The translations under genes and the position numbers were made by a program. Below are positions 5,722 to 14,423 of a DNA stretch of 17,912 nucleotides, in pieces. Each line of letters starts with the position of its first letter. Position 1 is the stretch's first letter. The notes beneath the pieces were generated by a model. That model was not told where the DNA came from, ran no database searches, and saw nothing but the letters and a program-made list of their open reading frames with translations. Source of the stretch: Clostridia bacterium (GTDB lineage Bacteria; Bacillota_A; Clostridia; Oscillospirales; CAG-272); the NCBI GenBank assembly GCA_017408625.1, contig JAFQUG010000350.1, positions 1 through 17,912 on the forward strand, written 5' to 3'.

Positions 5722-7718
5722 GCACGATGCGAAAGCTGAGTGTGTTTGCACCCAAGGATCAGACCGATGCACTGATTCATCGACTGATGCGCCTGCGCTG
5801 CGTGCAGGTGCGGCAGGTGGACGACCAAGAAAAATTTCTTTCGCGCGTTGCCTGTGAGACGCAAAGAGCAAAGGTCGAGCGCAGCGTGGCAACCGTCACC
5901 GAGGCCTTGGAGATCCTTGCCCGATTCTCCGAGCGAAAGGGCTTTGTGCAAACAACAAAACAGCTGGATACAGAAAAATTCAAGGCTGAGAAATATGATA
6001 CAGCGATGCAGGCCGCAGAGCAAGCGGTTTCGCTGCAGCAGCGTGAGCATGAATGCCGCGCGGAGCTGGCAGCATTGACCAACCGACTGCACGTGCTTGC
6101 CCCGTGGCTGACCTATCATGTGCCTCTGGCGCAGGAGTCGACCCGGCATTGTGAGCTGCAGCTGGGATCATTTCCTGCCAAAACCAAGATGCAGGGCATA
6201 TCGGACGCACTGAGTGAATATTGTGCCGTCGTGGAGAGTGTCTTTTCGGATGACGACGGAGAATATGCATCGGTCGTCTACCATAAGGCGGATGCGGCTT
6301 GCGTACAGCGCGTGCTTGCCGAGCACGGATTCGTCAGAGCGCAGCTCAAGGAATTCTCGGATCTGCCTCGCGAGGAATACGAAAAGAATAAATTGGCGTG
6401 TGCCGATCGGCAGACCGAGCTTGAGCAGATCAGGCAGCAGATGACCGAGCTGGCTCGCGGGCTTGACGATATCGAAATGCTCTGGGACGTGGAAAACTCG
6501 GAGTTGACCGCCGCAATCGCCAAGCAAAAGCTGGCAGAGACAGAGTATCTGGTGTTGCTGGAGGGCTGGGTGCCTCTTGGCCGTGTTGACAAGGTGGCCG
6601 AGGTACTGACAAAGGCGGAATGTGCCTTCGAATTTGAAGAGCCCGCCGAGGGCGAGGAGCCTCCCGTGCAGCTGCGAAACAATAAATTTGCGCAGAACTT
6701 TGAATGGGTCGTGGGAATGTATTCCTATCCCAAGTACGGCACGTACGATCCGACCATGATCATGAGTATCTTCTACTTTTTGATCTTCGGTTTGATGTTT
6801 GCCGACGTAGGATACGGTATATTGCTTACGTTGGGAGGATTTTTGATCCCGCCCATCATCAAGATGCGTGACGGCATGCGCCGCACCTTCAATATGTTCG
6901 GCTATTGCGGTATTGCGTGTACCGTGTGCGGCGTGATCTTCGGCGGTTGGTTCGGTGATTTGCCGTATGCTGTTATGGTCAACGTGCTGGGGCTTTATGA
7001 AGGCACCGACGCGGCTATTGCGGCAATTCCGTTCTTCAACGGACTGCAGCTCAGTCTTGGCGGGGATCCGATCATGCTCAACCCCTTGTCCAATCCCATG
7101 ACCTTCCTTGTGATCTCGCTTGCGATGGGTGCGATTCACCTTTTGGCGGGTATGATCGTCAAGTTTGTGCTTTTGTGCAAGGATAAGCACGTGTTTGCGG
7201 CCATCTTTGACGTGGGCTCGTGGCTGATCATTTTTGCGGGCATCGGCGTGGTGTTCTTACACAAGATCGTGGGTATTGCCATGATCGTGCTGGGTGTGCT
7301 GATGATCGTGTGCACCGCGGGCAGAAGTGCCAAGAATCCCATTATGAAGTTCTTCAAGGGCTTGCTTGGGCTTTACGACGCGATCAACTACGCAGCAGAC
7401 CTGCTCTCTTACTCCAGAATTCTTGCGCTGGGCCTTGCTTCGGCGGTCATTGCGCAGGTCATCAATATGGTAGGCACGGTGTTCGGCAGCATGATCGGCG
7501 GCTTGTTTGACAATATGATCGTAGACGTGCTGATCCGCATCCTTGTGCTGTTGGTGGTTGCACTGATCGGTCATGCGGTCAATATGGCACTCAACGTGCT
7601 GGGCTCGTTCGTGCATACCAGCAGATTGCAGTATCTGGAGTTCTTTGGAAAGTTTTTCGAGGATGGCGGTGAGGCGTTTGTGCCCATGACCCCCTCGGAT
7701 CGCTATACGGATCAATAA
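5712..7718 (+). CDS. ntpI: V-type ATPase subunit I (stator membrane subunit, a-type)
   Basis: 668 residues, the usual length for bacterial subunit I. Residues 1 to about 335 are soluble, with long charged helices (the cytoplasmic arm that meets the E/F stalks). From about 345 the protein is membrane-bound, opening with YDPTMIMSIFYFLIFGLMFADVGYG (split by domain: Pro347, Asp365, Gly367, Gly369 conserved in the family) and giving about eight helices. SYSRILALGLAS carries Arg569, the invariant arginine that faces the rotor carboxylate during ion translocation. The chosen ATG at 5712 lies inside the end of ntpF, with GGGGGA about 10 nt upstream; TTG 5694 is a less likely start. With NtpK it forms the ion path; ion entry and exit half-channels are in this C-terminal part. 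Very secure assignment. Confidence 0.97.
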   Translation: MSVSTMRKLSVFAPKDQTDALIHRLMRLRCVQVRQVDDQEKFLSRVACETQRAKVERSVATVTEALEILARFSERKGFVQTTKQLDTEKFKAEKYDTAMQAAEQAVSLQQREHECRAELAALTNRLHVLAPWLTYHVPLAQESTRHCELQLGSFPAKTKMQGISDALSEYCAVVESVFSDDDGEYASVVYHKADAACVQRVLAEHGFVRAQLKEFSDLPREEYEKNKLACADRQTELEQIRQQMTELARGLDDIEMLWDVENSELTAAIAKQKLAETEYLVLLEGWVPLGRVDKVAEVLTKAECAFEFEEPAEGEEPPVQLRNNKFAQNFEWVVGMYSYPKYGTYDPTMIMSIFYFLIFGLMFADVGYGILLTLGGFLIPPIIKMRDGMRRTFNMFGYCGIACTVCGVIFGGWFGDLPYAVMVNVLGLYEGTDAAIAAIPFFNGLQLSLGGDPIMLNPLSNPMTFLVISLAMGAIHLLAGMIVKFVLLCKDKHVFAAIFDVGSWLIIFAGIGVVFLHKIVGIAMIVLGVLMIVCTAGRSAKNPIMKFFKGLLGLYDAINYAADLLSYSRILALGLASAVIAQVINMVGTVFGSMIGGLFDNMIVDVLIRILVLLVVALIGHAVNMALNVLGSFVHTSRLQYLEFFGKFFEDGGEAFVPMTPSDRYTDQ

Positions 7719-7756
7719 AACCATTTATCTGAAAAATTTTAAGGAGAAATAAAATC

Positions 7757-8401
7757 ATGAAAAAGACAATTCTTTTGACTATCGTTATGACTGCCATTCT
7801 GGCACTTGCTCTGACCATCGGCGCTTTTGCAGCACAAGAGCCCGTCGCTCCCATGGATCCCAATCCGATGGACCAGCAGACCGAGCAGGCACCCAAGCTG
7901 CTCTCCCAGATCTTCTGCGGCGGTACGCTGGCAATTCTTGGCGCAGCACTGGCTGTCGGTCTTGCAGGTATCGGTTCGGCTAAGGGCGTTGGTATGGTTG
8001 CAGAGGCAACCGCAGGTCTGCTTTCCGAGAACCCCAATATGTTCGGTAAGGCATTCGCGCTGATGGCACTGCCTATGACCCAGGGTATTTACGGTCTGGT
8101 TATTGCATTCCTGATCGTATTCAACGCAGGCTTGTTTGAAGAGGGTGGTATGAACAATCTGATCCAGCTCAGCATCCAGGAGGGTGCCTACTATCTGATG
8201 AGCGCACTGCCCATTGCCGTGGTAGGCTTGGTTTCTGCTCTTAAGCAGGCAAGAGTATCCGCTGCAGGCGTCAATCTGCTTGCAAAGCGTCCCGATCAGG
8301 TTGGTAAGGCAATCACCTCTGCAGCACTGGTTGAGACCTACGCAATTTTTGCACTGCTGATCTCGGTCATGCTGGTACTGGTAGGCCCGATGATGGTTTG
8401 A
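7757..8401 (+). CDS. ntpK: V-type ATPase subunit K (rotor ring proteolipid) with N-terminal signal-like extension
   Basis: This 214-residue protein contains two helical hairpins of the c-ring type (about residues 50-125 and 143-212). GIGSAKGVGM marks the first helix. The ion site seen in E. hirae NtpK (Leu61, Thr64, Gln65, Gln110, Glu139) is matched by Leu105, Thr108, Gln109, Gln164 and Glu193, and Tyr112 aligns with Tyr68. As in NtpK, only the second hairpin has the carboxylate. This set is known for Na+ binding, so a Na+-coupled ring is inferred. NtpK of E. hirae has about 156 residues; the excess is mostly about 45 N-terminal residues forming a Lys-Lys, hydrophobic, AFA-AQ pattern that looks like a signal peptide, then a Pro/Gln-rich stretch. 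Codon choice is skewed: 24 of 35 alanines use GCA. AAGGAG lies 10 nt before the ATG; gap to ntpI is 38 nt. Confidence 0.97.
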   Translation: MKKTILLTIVMTAILALALTIGAFAAQEPVAPMDPNPMDQQTEQAPKLLSQIFCGGTLAILGAALAVGLAGIGSAKGVGMVAEATAGLLSENPNMFGKAFALMALPMTQGIYGLVIAFLIVFNAGLFEEGGMNNLIQLSIQEGAYYLMSALPIAVVGLVSALKQARVSAAGVNLLAKRPDQVGKAITSAALVETYAIFALLISVMLVLVGPMMV

Positions 8402-8448
8402 TTCGCAGCCACAGGCCGCGCATACAAATTTAGAATTGAGGAAAAACC

Positions 8449-9129
8449 ATGACAGGACTTGAAAAAATCAGCTCCCGTATCATAGAGGACGCCAAGGCTC
8501 GGGCACAGGAGATCCTGGATGAAGCAACAGAGCAAAGCCTTTCGATCAGGGCGCAGAATCTGGCGGATGCGCGCGCAACGCAGAACCGTCTGATCGCAGA
8601 AGCAGAAAAAGAGGGCGAGAGCCTGGTGATTCGCGCCAAATCCAACGCGGCCATGACCAGAAGAAACATCGAGCTTTCTGCCAGGAATGAAATGATCGAG
8701 CGTGCGTTTGACAGGGCAAAAGAGGAGCTTTATCAGATGGACCGTGAGAAATACGGGGCTTTGCTGCTCTCGCTTTTGTGCAAGACACTGAACGCGCAAA
8801 GAGAATCCGAAAAGGACAGCATGCGTCTGTACGGAGAGGATATTGCGCCCGCCTCTTATGAGCTTTTGCTGTGCGCACGTGATCATGCGGACGTTGCAAA
8901 GCCGTTGATGAACGGCGTCCGTCTTGCGGCTGCGTCCGGTAAGATCCCTGCGGATATGGCTGTAAAGCTCAGCCTTTGTCCCGAACCGATCGATATCGAC
9001 GGTGGCCTTGTGCTGCGCTGCGGCAATATTGAGACCAACTGCGCCTTCTCCATGATGCTTGCGACCATTCGTCCCGAGCTGGAGCCTCGTGTGCAGCAGA
9101 TCCTGTATAAGGATCAGAACAAAGCATAA
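8449..9129 (+). CDS. ntpE: V-type ATPase subunit E (peripheral stalk)
   Basis: 226 residues. The first 110 or so are a charged helix (IIEDAKARAQEILDEA, then Arg/Ala/Glu heptads) and the rest is a compact alpha/beta domain that ends with ALATIRPELEP-like packing (actual: MLATIRPELEPRVQQIL). This two-part design is that of subunit E, which pairs with the small coiled-coil subunit through its helix and binds the top of subunit B through its C-terminal domain. The closing DGGLVLRCGNIETNCAF is the family's typical 'GG....... I..n.tf' stretch before the last helix. Five cysteines in the C-terminal half are more than I would expect, but no metal motif is formed. The ATG at 8449 follows GAGG by about 9 nt; the gene sits 47 nt after ntpK and 28 nt before ntpC. 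Confidence 0.93.
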   Translation: MTGLEKISSRIIEDAKARAQEILDEATEQSLSIRAQNLADARATQNRLIAEAEKEGESLVIRAKSNAAMTRRNIELSARNEMIERAFDRAKEELYQMDREKYGALLLSLLCKTLNAQRESEKDSMRLYGEDIAPASYELLLCARDHADVAKPLMNGVRLAAASGKIPADMAVKLSLCPEPIDIDGGLVLRCGNIETNCAFSMMLATIRPELEPRVQQILYKDQNKA

Positions 9130-9157
9130 GAAATTCTCCGGAAAGGTTGTTTGACCT

Positions 9158-10168
9158 ATGTCGAAAAATCCACAACAAACCGCATATATGTATGCTTCCG
9201 CCCGCGTGCGCGCGCTTGAAACGGGGCTTGTGGGCAAGGAGCGCATCGAAGCACTGACCATGAGCGCCAACGTGGACGAGCTATATGCCCGCCTTGGCGA
9301 ATATGGCGTTGAACTGGTCAAGGATGCCGATGGCAACGTGCAGGAGGAGGCAACGCTTCTGGGTATGCTTGACCGCGCCCTTACCGCTCTTCTGGAGTCC
9401 GTGCCTGCCCCCGAGCTGTTTGATTTCTTGCGGTATCCGTATGATTGCCACAACGTCAAGGCTGCCATCAAGAGCTACAAGCGAAAAACATCCGGCGCCC
9501 ATCTGATGTCTGCGCTCGGAACCGTTGCGCCTGAGGAGATCTTGAAGATGCCCGAGCAGGACGATTATTCCGGACTGCCCGAGGAAATGGCTAAGGCTGC
9601 ACCTCTGGCTGTGCAGGCCTATGCAAAGACCGCGGATCCCAGACAGATCGATCTGATTCTGGATAAGGCTTGCTATGCGGATATGCTCGCTTGCGTCAAA
9701 AGAGGCAAGGAACCCTTTCATTTGCAGCTGGTGCAGACAAAGATCGATCTCTCCAACGTGATGATCTGCCTGCGTCTTATCCGCATGGGAGCGGGAGAGC
9801 AGGGAGAGCTTTTGCTGGATCAGGCTTGGCTTGATGGCGGACTTTTGCAAAAGGATACGCTCTTGTGCGCGTATGAAAAGGGGGAAGAGGCATTGGCCTT
9901 CTGCCTGAACGGCACGCCCTACGAAAGGTTTGGCGTTGCTTTGCGCGAGCACGGAAAAACGGCAGCGGCTGCCGAGCGTTTGGTGGACGATTATTGCATG
10001 GAGCTTTTGCGTACAGTCAAGTATACCCATTTCGGTGCTCCCGTTCTGAGTGCATATTTCTACGCACAGGAATACGCAGTCAGAAATATCCGCATTGTCA
10101 TCGCCGCCAAGCGTGCGGGACTTGCGGCTGAAACCATTCGGGAAAGGATCAGGACAAGCTATGTATAA
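9158..10168 (+). CDS. ntpC: V-type ATPase subunit C/d (rotor adaptor, AC39 family)
   Basis: 336 residues, normal for the funnel-shaped subunit that seats the central axle on the proteolipid ring. Near the N-terminus, YMYASARVRALETGL is the usual opening of the family; YDCHNVKAAIK (around residue 93) and the final AQEYAVRNIRIVIAAK followed by IRERIRTSYV are strongly conserved AC39 signatures. Three repeated helical bundles are expected; no membrane segment is present. The ATG at 9158 has AAAGG 11 nt upstream. The end overlaps the start of ntpG by 8 nt (ATGTATAA), typical for tightly coupled expression of the stalk subunits. Confidence 0.96.
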   Translation: MSKNPQQTAYMYASARVRALETGLVGKERIEALTMSANVDELYARLGEYGVELVKDADGNVQEEATLLGMLDRALTALLESVPAPELFDFLRYPYDCHNVKAAIKSYKRKTSGAHLMSALGTVAPEEILKMPEQDDYSGLPEEMAKAAPLAVQAYAKTADPRQIDLILDKACYADMLACVKRGKEPFHLQLVQTKIDLSNVMICLRLIRMGAGEQGELLLDQAWLDGGLLQKDTLLCAYEKGEEALAFCLNGTPYERFGVALREHGKTAAAAERLVDDYCMELLRTVKYTHFGAPVLSAYFYAQEYAVRNIRIVIAAKRAGLAAETIRERIRTSYV

Positions 10169-10481
10169 GATCGGAATGATCGGTGAGCGCGACAGCGTCA
10201 TCGGATATATGGCACTTGGCTTTTCAGTGCACGAGGCAGAGGATGTTGATAAGGCACGCGTGCTGCTGCACACTTTGGCCAAGGACAGTGAATACGCAAT
10301 CATTTTTATCGTGGAAAACTTCGCGATCTCCCTTGAGGAGGATATCGCAAAATATAAGGACGCTCCCACCCCCGCGATCATTTGTATTCCGGGAAAGCAA
10401 GGAACCACGGGCTATGGCTTAAGTCAGGTCAAAAAGGCTGTGGAAAGAGCGGTTGGCGCGGACATATTGTTTAAGGAATAA
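10161..10481 (+). CDS. ntpG: V-type ATPase subunit F (central stalk, NtpG)
   Basis: 106 residues with the Rossmann-like subunit F fold. It opens MYKIGMIGERDSVIGYMALG, in which the GERDSV turn and following glycines are family hallmarks. AIIFIVENFA follows, then PAIICIPGKQG, and a last helix (SQVKKAVERAVGADIL). The family usually has 100-110 residues, so the protein is full length. It binds the DELSEED-free lower side of the catalytic head and the axle subunit D. The ATG at 10161 is chosen because it overlaps the end of ntpC by 8 nt, has AGGA 7 nt upstream and gives the family N-terminus; the frame is open further upstream but that would add unrelated residues. Confidence 0.95.
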   Translation: MYKIGMIGERDSVIGYMALGFSVHEAEDVDKARVLLHTLAKDSEYAIIFIVENFAISLEEDIAKYKDAPTPAIICIPGKQGTTGYGLSQVKKAVERAVGADILFKE

Positions 10482-10493
10482 GGAGTAATGGAT

Positions 10494-12254
10494 ATGGTAG
10501 AAGGCAAGATCCTCAAGGTATCCGGTCCGCTGGTCGTAGCGGAGGGGATGCGTGAAGCAAATATGTTTGACGTGGTCCGCGTAGGCAAGGACCGCCTGAT
10601 CGGAGAGATCATTGAGATGCACGGAGACCGTGCGTCCATTCAGGTATACGAAGAAACCGCAGGCATCGGCCGAGGCGACAAGGTAGTATCTACGGGTGCA
10701 CCGTTGTCGGTTGAGCTTGGCCCCGGTCTGCTGACCAATATTTACGACGGTATTCAGCGTCCCTTGGAGGCAATTAAGGAGCATTACGGTGCCAACATTG
10801 CCAAGGGTATTGATGAGCCCGCACTGGATCGCAGCAAGTACTGGCACTTTACTCCCGCACACGGATTTGGCGACAAGGTCGGTCCGGGTGACGTGTACGG
10901 TACAGTGCAGGAGACCGACGTTATTACGCATAAGATCATGGTGCCTCCCGGAGTCAGCGGTACCATCGTGGATCTGATCGAGGGCGACTATCGCGTCAGC
11001 GACCGCATCGGTAAGATCAAGCGTCCCGACGGTACCATTGAAGAGATCATGCTCATACAGAAGTGGCCGGTACGTGTGTCGAGACCGTATGCCGAAAAGC
11101 TGCCTCCCGTAGAGCCTATGATTACGGGTCAGCGTTCGATCGACGCACTGTTCCCGATCGCAAAGGGCGGCACTGCCTGCGTTCCCGGTCCGTTTGGCGC
11201 GGGGAAAACCGTGGTACAGCATCAGCTGGCCAAGTGGAGTGACGTGGACGTGGTGGTCTACATTGGTTGCGGTGAGCGCGGCAACGAGATGACCGACGTT
11301 CTTCGTGAATTCCCTGAGCTGACCGACCCCAGAACCGGAAAATCGCTCATGGAGCGTACCGTGCTGATCGCAAATACCTCGGATATGCCGGTTGCGGCAC
11401 GTGAGGCGTCGATCTACACGGGTATTACCATTGCGGAATATTACCGCGATATGGGCTATAACGTAGCAGTAATTGCAGACTCCACCTCTCGCTGGGCAGA
11501 GGCCTTGCGCGAGATGTCGGGTCGACTTGAGGAAATGCCGGGTGAAGAGGGCTATCCCGCTTACCTGACCAGCCGCTTGGCTCAGTTCTATGAAAGAGCG
11601 GGTAAGGTGGTCTGCCTTGGCGACGACGGAAGAATCGGTACGCTGTCCGCTATTGGCGCAGTATCTCCGCAGGGCGGTGATATTTCCGAGCCTGTGACCC
11701 AGGCAACGCTTCGTATTGTGAAGGTGTTCTGGGGACTGGATTCCTCGCTTGCCTACAAGCGTCATTTCCCGGCCATCAACTGGCTCAATTCCTACTCCTT
11801 GTACCGTGACCGACTCAGTGATTGGTTCTCACAGAACGTATCTGCCCGCTGGATGGATATGACAGGCAAGTGCCTTAAGATCCTGCAAGAGGAGGCGGAG
11901 CTCAACGAGATCGTGCAGCTGGTCGGTATGGATGCTTTGTCAAGCGAGGACAGACTGACCCTGGAGATCGCGCGCAGTGTGCGTGAGGACTTCTTGCAGC
12001 AGTTCGCATTTGACGAGGTGGACGGTTATACCCAGCTGGACAAGCAGTACGAGATGCTGACGCTGGTATTTGACTTTGAGCAAAAGGCTGCAGTCGCAGT
12101 GGCCGAGGGCGCGGACATCGAAGAGGTCTCCCAGCTGCCCGTGCGTGAGCAGATCGGCCGTTTCAAGGCTGTTCCTTATGCGGATTATAAGGCTGAATCC
12201 GAAAAAATCAAGCAGGAAATCTCCCGTCAGCTGGATGCGCTTACCCGTGCATGA
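10494..12254 (+). CDS. ntpA: V-type ATPase catalytic subunit A
   Basis: 586 residues, near the 593 of E. hirae NtpA. It hydrolyses (or makes) ATP at three sites of the A3B3 head. Walker A reads GPFGAGKT at 232-239, with Lys238 and Thr239 binding phosphate and Mg2+; GCGERGNEM holds catalytic Glu261, the same number as in E. hirae. The A-specific 'non-homologous' insertion is present at about residues 110-190 ([19 protein letters not shown]). [30 protein letters not shown] is the conserved nucleotide-domain block, here quoted only by its landmarks near residues 330-360. Two ATGs six bases apart compete: ATG 10494 sits 8 nt after GGAG and is preferred; ATG 10488 is only 2 nt from it. The gap to ntpG is 12 nt. 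Confidence 0.98.
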   Translation: MVEGKILKVSGPLVVAEGMREANMFDVVRVGKDRLIGEIIEMHGDRASIQVYEETAGIGRGDKVVSTGAPLSVELGPGLLTNIYDGIQRPLEAIKEHYGANIAKGIDEPALDRSKYWHFTPAHGFGDKVGPGDVYGTVQETDVITHKIMVPPGVSGTIVDLIEGDYRVSDRIGKIKRPDGTIEEIMLIQKWPVRVSRPYAEKLPPVEPMITGQRSIDALFPIAKGGTACVPGPFGAGKTVVQHQLAKWSDVDVVVYIGCGERGNEMTDVLREFPELTDPRTGKSLMERTVLIANTSDMPVAAREASIYTGITIAEYYRDMGYNVAVIADSTSRWAEALREMSGRLEEMPGEEGYPAYLTSRLAQFYERAGKVVCLGDDGRIGTLSAIGAVSPQGGDISEPVTQATLRIVKVFWGLDSSLAYKRHFPAINWLNSYSLYRDRLSDWFSQNVSARWMDMTGKCLKILQEEAELNEIVQLVGMDALSSEDRLTLEIARSVREDFLQQFAFDEVDGYTQLDKQYEMLTLVFDFEQKAAVAVAEGADIEEVSQLPVREQIGRFKAVPYADYKAESEKIKQEISRQLDALTRA

Positions 12255-12274
12255 GCTGAGAAAGGATTTGCAAA

Positions 12275-13648
12275 ATGATCAGAGAATACAGAACCATAGA
12301 AGAAGTTGCGGGCCCTTTGATGCTGGTCAAGCAGGTTGAGGGAGTCAAGTACGACGAGCTGGGCGAGATCGAGCTGCCTGACGGCAGTATTCGTCGCTGC
12401 CGCGTGCTGGAGGTTAACGGCAGAAACGTGTTGGTGCAGCTGTTTGAATCCTCCGCCGGTATCAACTTGGCGCACTCCAAGGTGCGCTTTACGGGACACG
12501 GTGTGCAGATGCCCGTGTCTGTCAACATGCTCGGACGCGTTTTCAGTGGCATGGGTGAGCCGATCGACGGTGGCCCTGCCATCATTCCCGATAAGTCGCT
12601 GGATATCAATGGCACACCCATCAATCCTGCGGCGCGCTACTATCCCTCTGAGTTCATTCAGACAGGCATTTCGACCATTGACGGTCTGAATACACTGGTA
12701 AGAGGCCAGAAGCTGCCCATTTTCTCGGGCTCGGGTCTGCCTCACGCGAACTTGGCGGCACAGATCGCGCGTCAGGCAAAGGTGCGCGGCAGTGATTCCA
12801 AGTTTGCAGTTGTGTTTGCCGCAGTGGGTATTACCTTTGAAGAAGCCGATTTCTTCATTTCGGACTTCAAGAAGACGGGTGCGATCGACAGAACCGTATT
12901 GTTTATCAACTTGGCAAGTGACCCGGCAATTGAAAGAATTACCACGCCCCGTATGGCACTGACCGCTGCAGAATACCTGGCATTTGAATGCGACATGCAC
13001 GTGCTGGTCATCATGACCGATATCACCAATTACGCAGAGGCTTTGCGTGAGGTGTCCGCCGCACGTAAGGAGGTTCCCGGCAGACGCGGATATCCCGGAT
13101 ATCTGTACACCGACCTTGCAACTATGTATGAAAGAGCAGGCAGAAAAATGGGATCTGAGGGCTCAATCACCATGATCCCGATCCTGTCCATGCCCGAGGA
13201 TGATAAGACTCACCCCATTCCCGACCTGACAGGCTATATTACAGAGGGACAGATCATTCTGTCGCGCGAGATGTACCGCAAGGGCTATATGCCTCCCGTG
13301 GACGTGCTGCCTTCGCTGTCGCGTCTGAAGGATAAGGGCATTGGCGAGGGCAAGACGCGCGAGGACCACTCGGGCGTGCTTAACCAGCTGTTCTCCTCTT
13401 ATGCAAGAGGCAAGGACGCAAAGGAGCTGATGGTGGTACTGGGCGAGGCTGCGCTGACCCCCATGGACAGACTTTATGCAAAGTTCTCGGATGCCTTTGA
13501 AGAGAAGTTTATCAACCAGGGCTTTTACGAGGATCGAACCATTGAGCAAACGCTGGACATCGGTTGGGAGCTGCTGTCCATTCTTCCCAAGTCCGAAATG
13601 AAGCGTATCAAGCCCCAGTACGTCGAAAAGTACTGGCCCAAGAAGTAA
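12275..13648 (+). CDS. ntpB: V-type ATPase regulatory/non-catalytic subunit B
   Basis: 457 residues, the standard length. The P-loop is degenerate ([11 protein letters not shown]), as expected for the non-catalytic partner. Arg350 in [10 protein letters not shown] is the arginine finger that reaches into the catalytic site of subunit A and has the same number in E. hirae NtpB. MYERAGR and the [12 protein letters not shown] block are conserved across V/A-type B subunits. Three copies alternate with subunit A in the head; the N-terminal beta barrel contacts the peripheral stalk's subunit E. AAAGGA lies 9 nt upstream of the ATG at 12275, and the gap to ntpA is 20 nt. Confidence 0.98.
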   Translation: MIREYRTIEEVAGPLMLVKQVEGVKYDELGEIELPDGSIRRCRVLEVNGRNVLVQLFESSAGINLAHSKVRFTGHGVQMPVSVNMLGRVFSGMGEPIDGGPAIIPDKSLDINGTPINPAARYYPSEFIQTGISTIDGLNTLVRGQKLPIFSGSGLPHANLAAQIARQAKVRGSDSKFAVVFAAVGITFEEADFFISDFKKTGAIDRTVLFINLASDPAIERITTPRMALTAAEYLAFECDMHVLVIMTDITNYAEALREVSAARKEVPGRRGYPGYLYTDLATMYERAGRKMGSEGSITMIPILSMPEDDKTHPIPDLTGYITEGQIILSREMYRKGYMPPVDVLPSLSRLKDKGIGEGKTREDHSGVLNQLFSSYARGKDAKELMVVLGEAALTPMDRLYAKFSDAFEEKFINQGFYEDRTIEQTLDIGWELLSILPKSEMKRIKPQYVEKYWPKK

Positions 13649-13664
13649 GTATCGATGAAACAAG

Positions 13665-13681
13665 CCGCCCCATCAAGGCGG
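13665..13681 (+). other. Small hairpin between ntpB and ntpD
   Basis: CCGCC (13665-13669) pairs with GGCGG (13677-13681) around a 7-nt loop, in the 46-nt gap after ntpB. No T run follows, so it is not a terminator. It ends a few bases before the ACGGAGG ribosome site of ntpD and could tune translation or slow 3'-end decay of the upstream message. Confidence 0.4.
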
Positions 13682-13694
13682 TACGGAGGCAATT

Positions 13695-14372
13695 ATGGCA
13701 GAAACCTACAACGTCAATCCGACGCGTATGGAACTGAAAAAAATGAAAACCCGTTACGCCAACGCCCGCAGAGGCCACAAGCTTCTCAAGGATAAGCGAG
13801 ACGGGCTGATGAAGCAGTTTCTGGAGACTGTGCGTCAGAATAAAGAGCTGAGAGAGAGAGTTGAGACATCCCTGTCCGGGGTGTACGGTAGCCTTTCTAT
13901 CGCAGCAGCCGTATCCGGCCCTGCGGTGCTGGAGGAATCTCTCATGTTACCCAAAAAGGAGGGCAAGCTGGACGTGCGCTATCGCAACGTTATGAGCGTG
14001 ACTGTGCCCGAATTTTCTCTTGAGATCGTGGGTAAGGACGGACAGGACAGCTATAATTACGGTTTGGTGTTTACCTCGGGGGAGCTGGATGCTTCGCTTG
14101 CACAGATGAACGCGCTCTTGGAGGATCTGGTTGCGCTTGCCGAGAGCGAAAAGACGGTGCAGCTGTTGGCAGAGGAGATTGAAAAGACCCGCCGTCGCGT
14201 CAACGCTCTGGAGTATATCATGATTCCCAAGTATCTGGCTACCATTAAGTCGATCAAAATGAAGCTGGATGAAAACGATCGCGGCAATACCACCCGTTTG
14301 ATGAAGGTCAAGGATATGATGGTCAAGGCACAGATGCAGGCGGGGAAGGATGACGAGGATCAAGAAGAATAA
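13695..14372 (+). CDS. ntpD: V-type ATPase subunit D (central axle)
   Basis: 225 residues. The N-terminal helix starts with NPTRMELKKMKTRYANARRG and continues HKLLKDKRDGLMKQF, the classic subunit D opening; a middle beta-containing segment and a long C-terminal helix (about 150-215) follow, together forming the coiled-coil axle that rotates inside A3B3. The C-terminus is acidic (DDEDQEE). Length fits the family (200-230). The ATG at 13695 has CGGAGG 6 nt upstream. It is the last gene of the operon, followed at 14386 by a strong terminator; homologs of E. hirae ntpH and ntpJ are not present downstream. Confidence 0.97.
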   Translation: MAETYNVNPTRMELKKMKTRYANARRGHKLLKDKRDGLMKQFLETVRQNKELRERVETSLSGVYGSLSIAAAVSGPAVLEESLMLPKKEGKLDVRYRNVMSVTVPEFSLEIVGKDGQDSYNYGLVFTSGELDASLAQMNALLEDLVALAESEKTVQLLAEEIEKTRRRVNALEYIMIPKYLATIKSIKMKLDENDRGNTTRLMKVKDMMVKAQMQAGKDDEDQEE

Positions 14373-14385
14373 GCTGTACTGATAA

Positions 14386-14423
14386 GAGAAGCTCTTGCGA
14401 CAGGCAAGGGCTTTTCTTTTTTT
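14386..14423 (+). terminator. Rho-independent terminator of the V-type ATPase operon
   Basis: A 13-bp stem pairs 14386-14398 (GAGAAGCTCTTGC) with 14404-14416 (GCAAGGGCTTTTC), with two G-T wobbles and a GACAG loop. Seven Ts follow (14417-14423). This is 13 nt after the ntpD stop and is the clearest terminator in the window. Confidence 0.92.

Noticed and set aside
10419..11765. Minus-strand open frame of 448 codons opposite ntpA
   Set aside because: It lies inside the highly conserved ntpA/ntpG coding sequence; its composition is that of an antisense shadow and there is no ribosome site.
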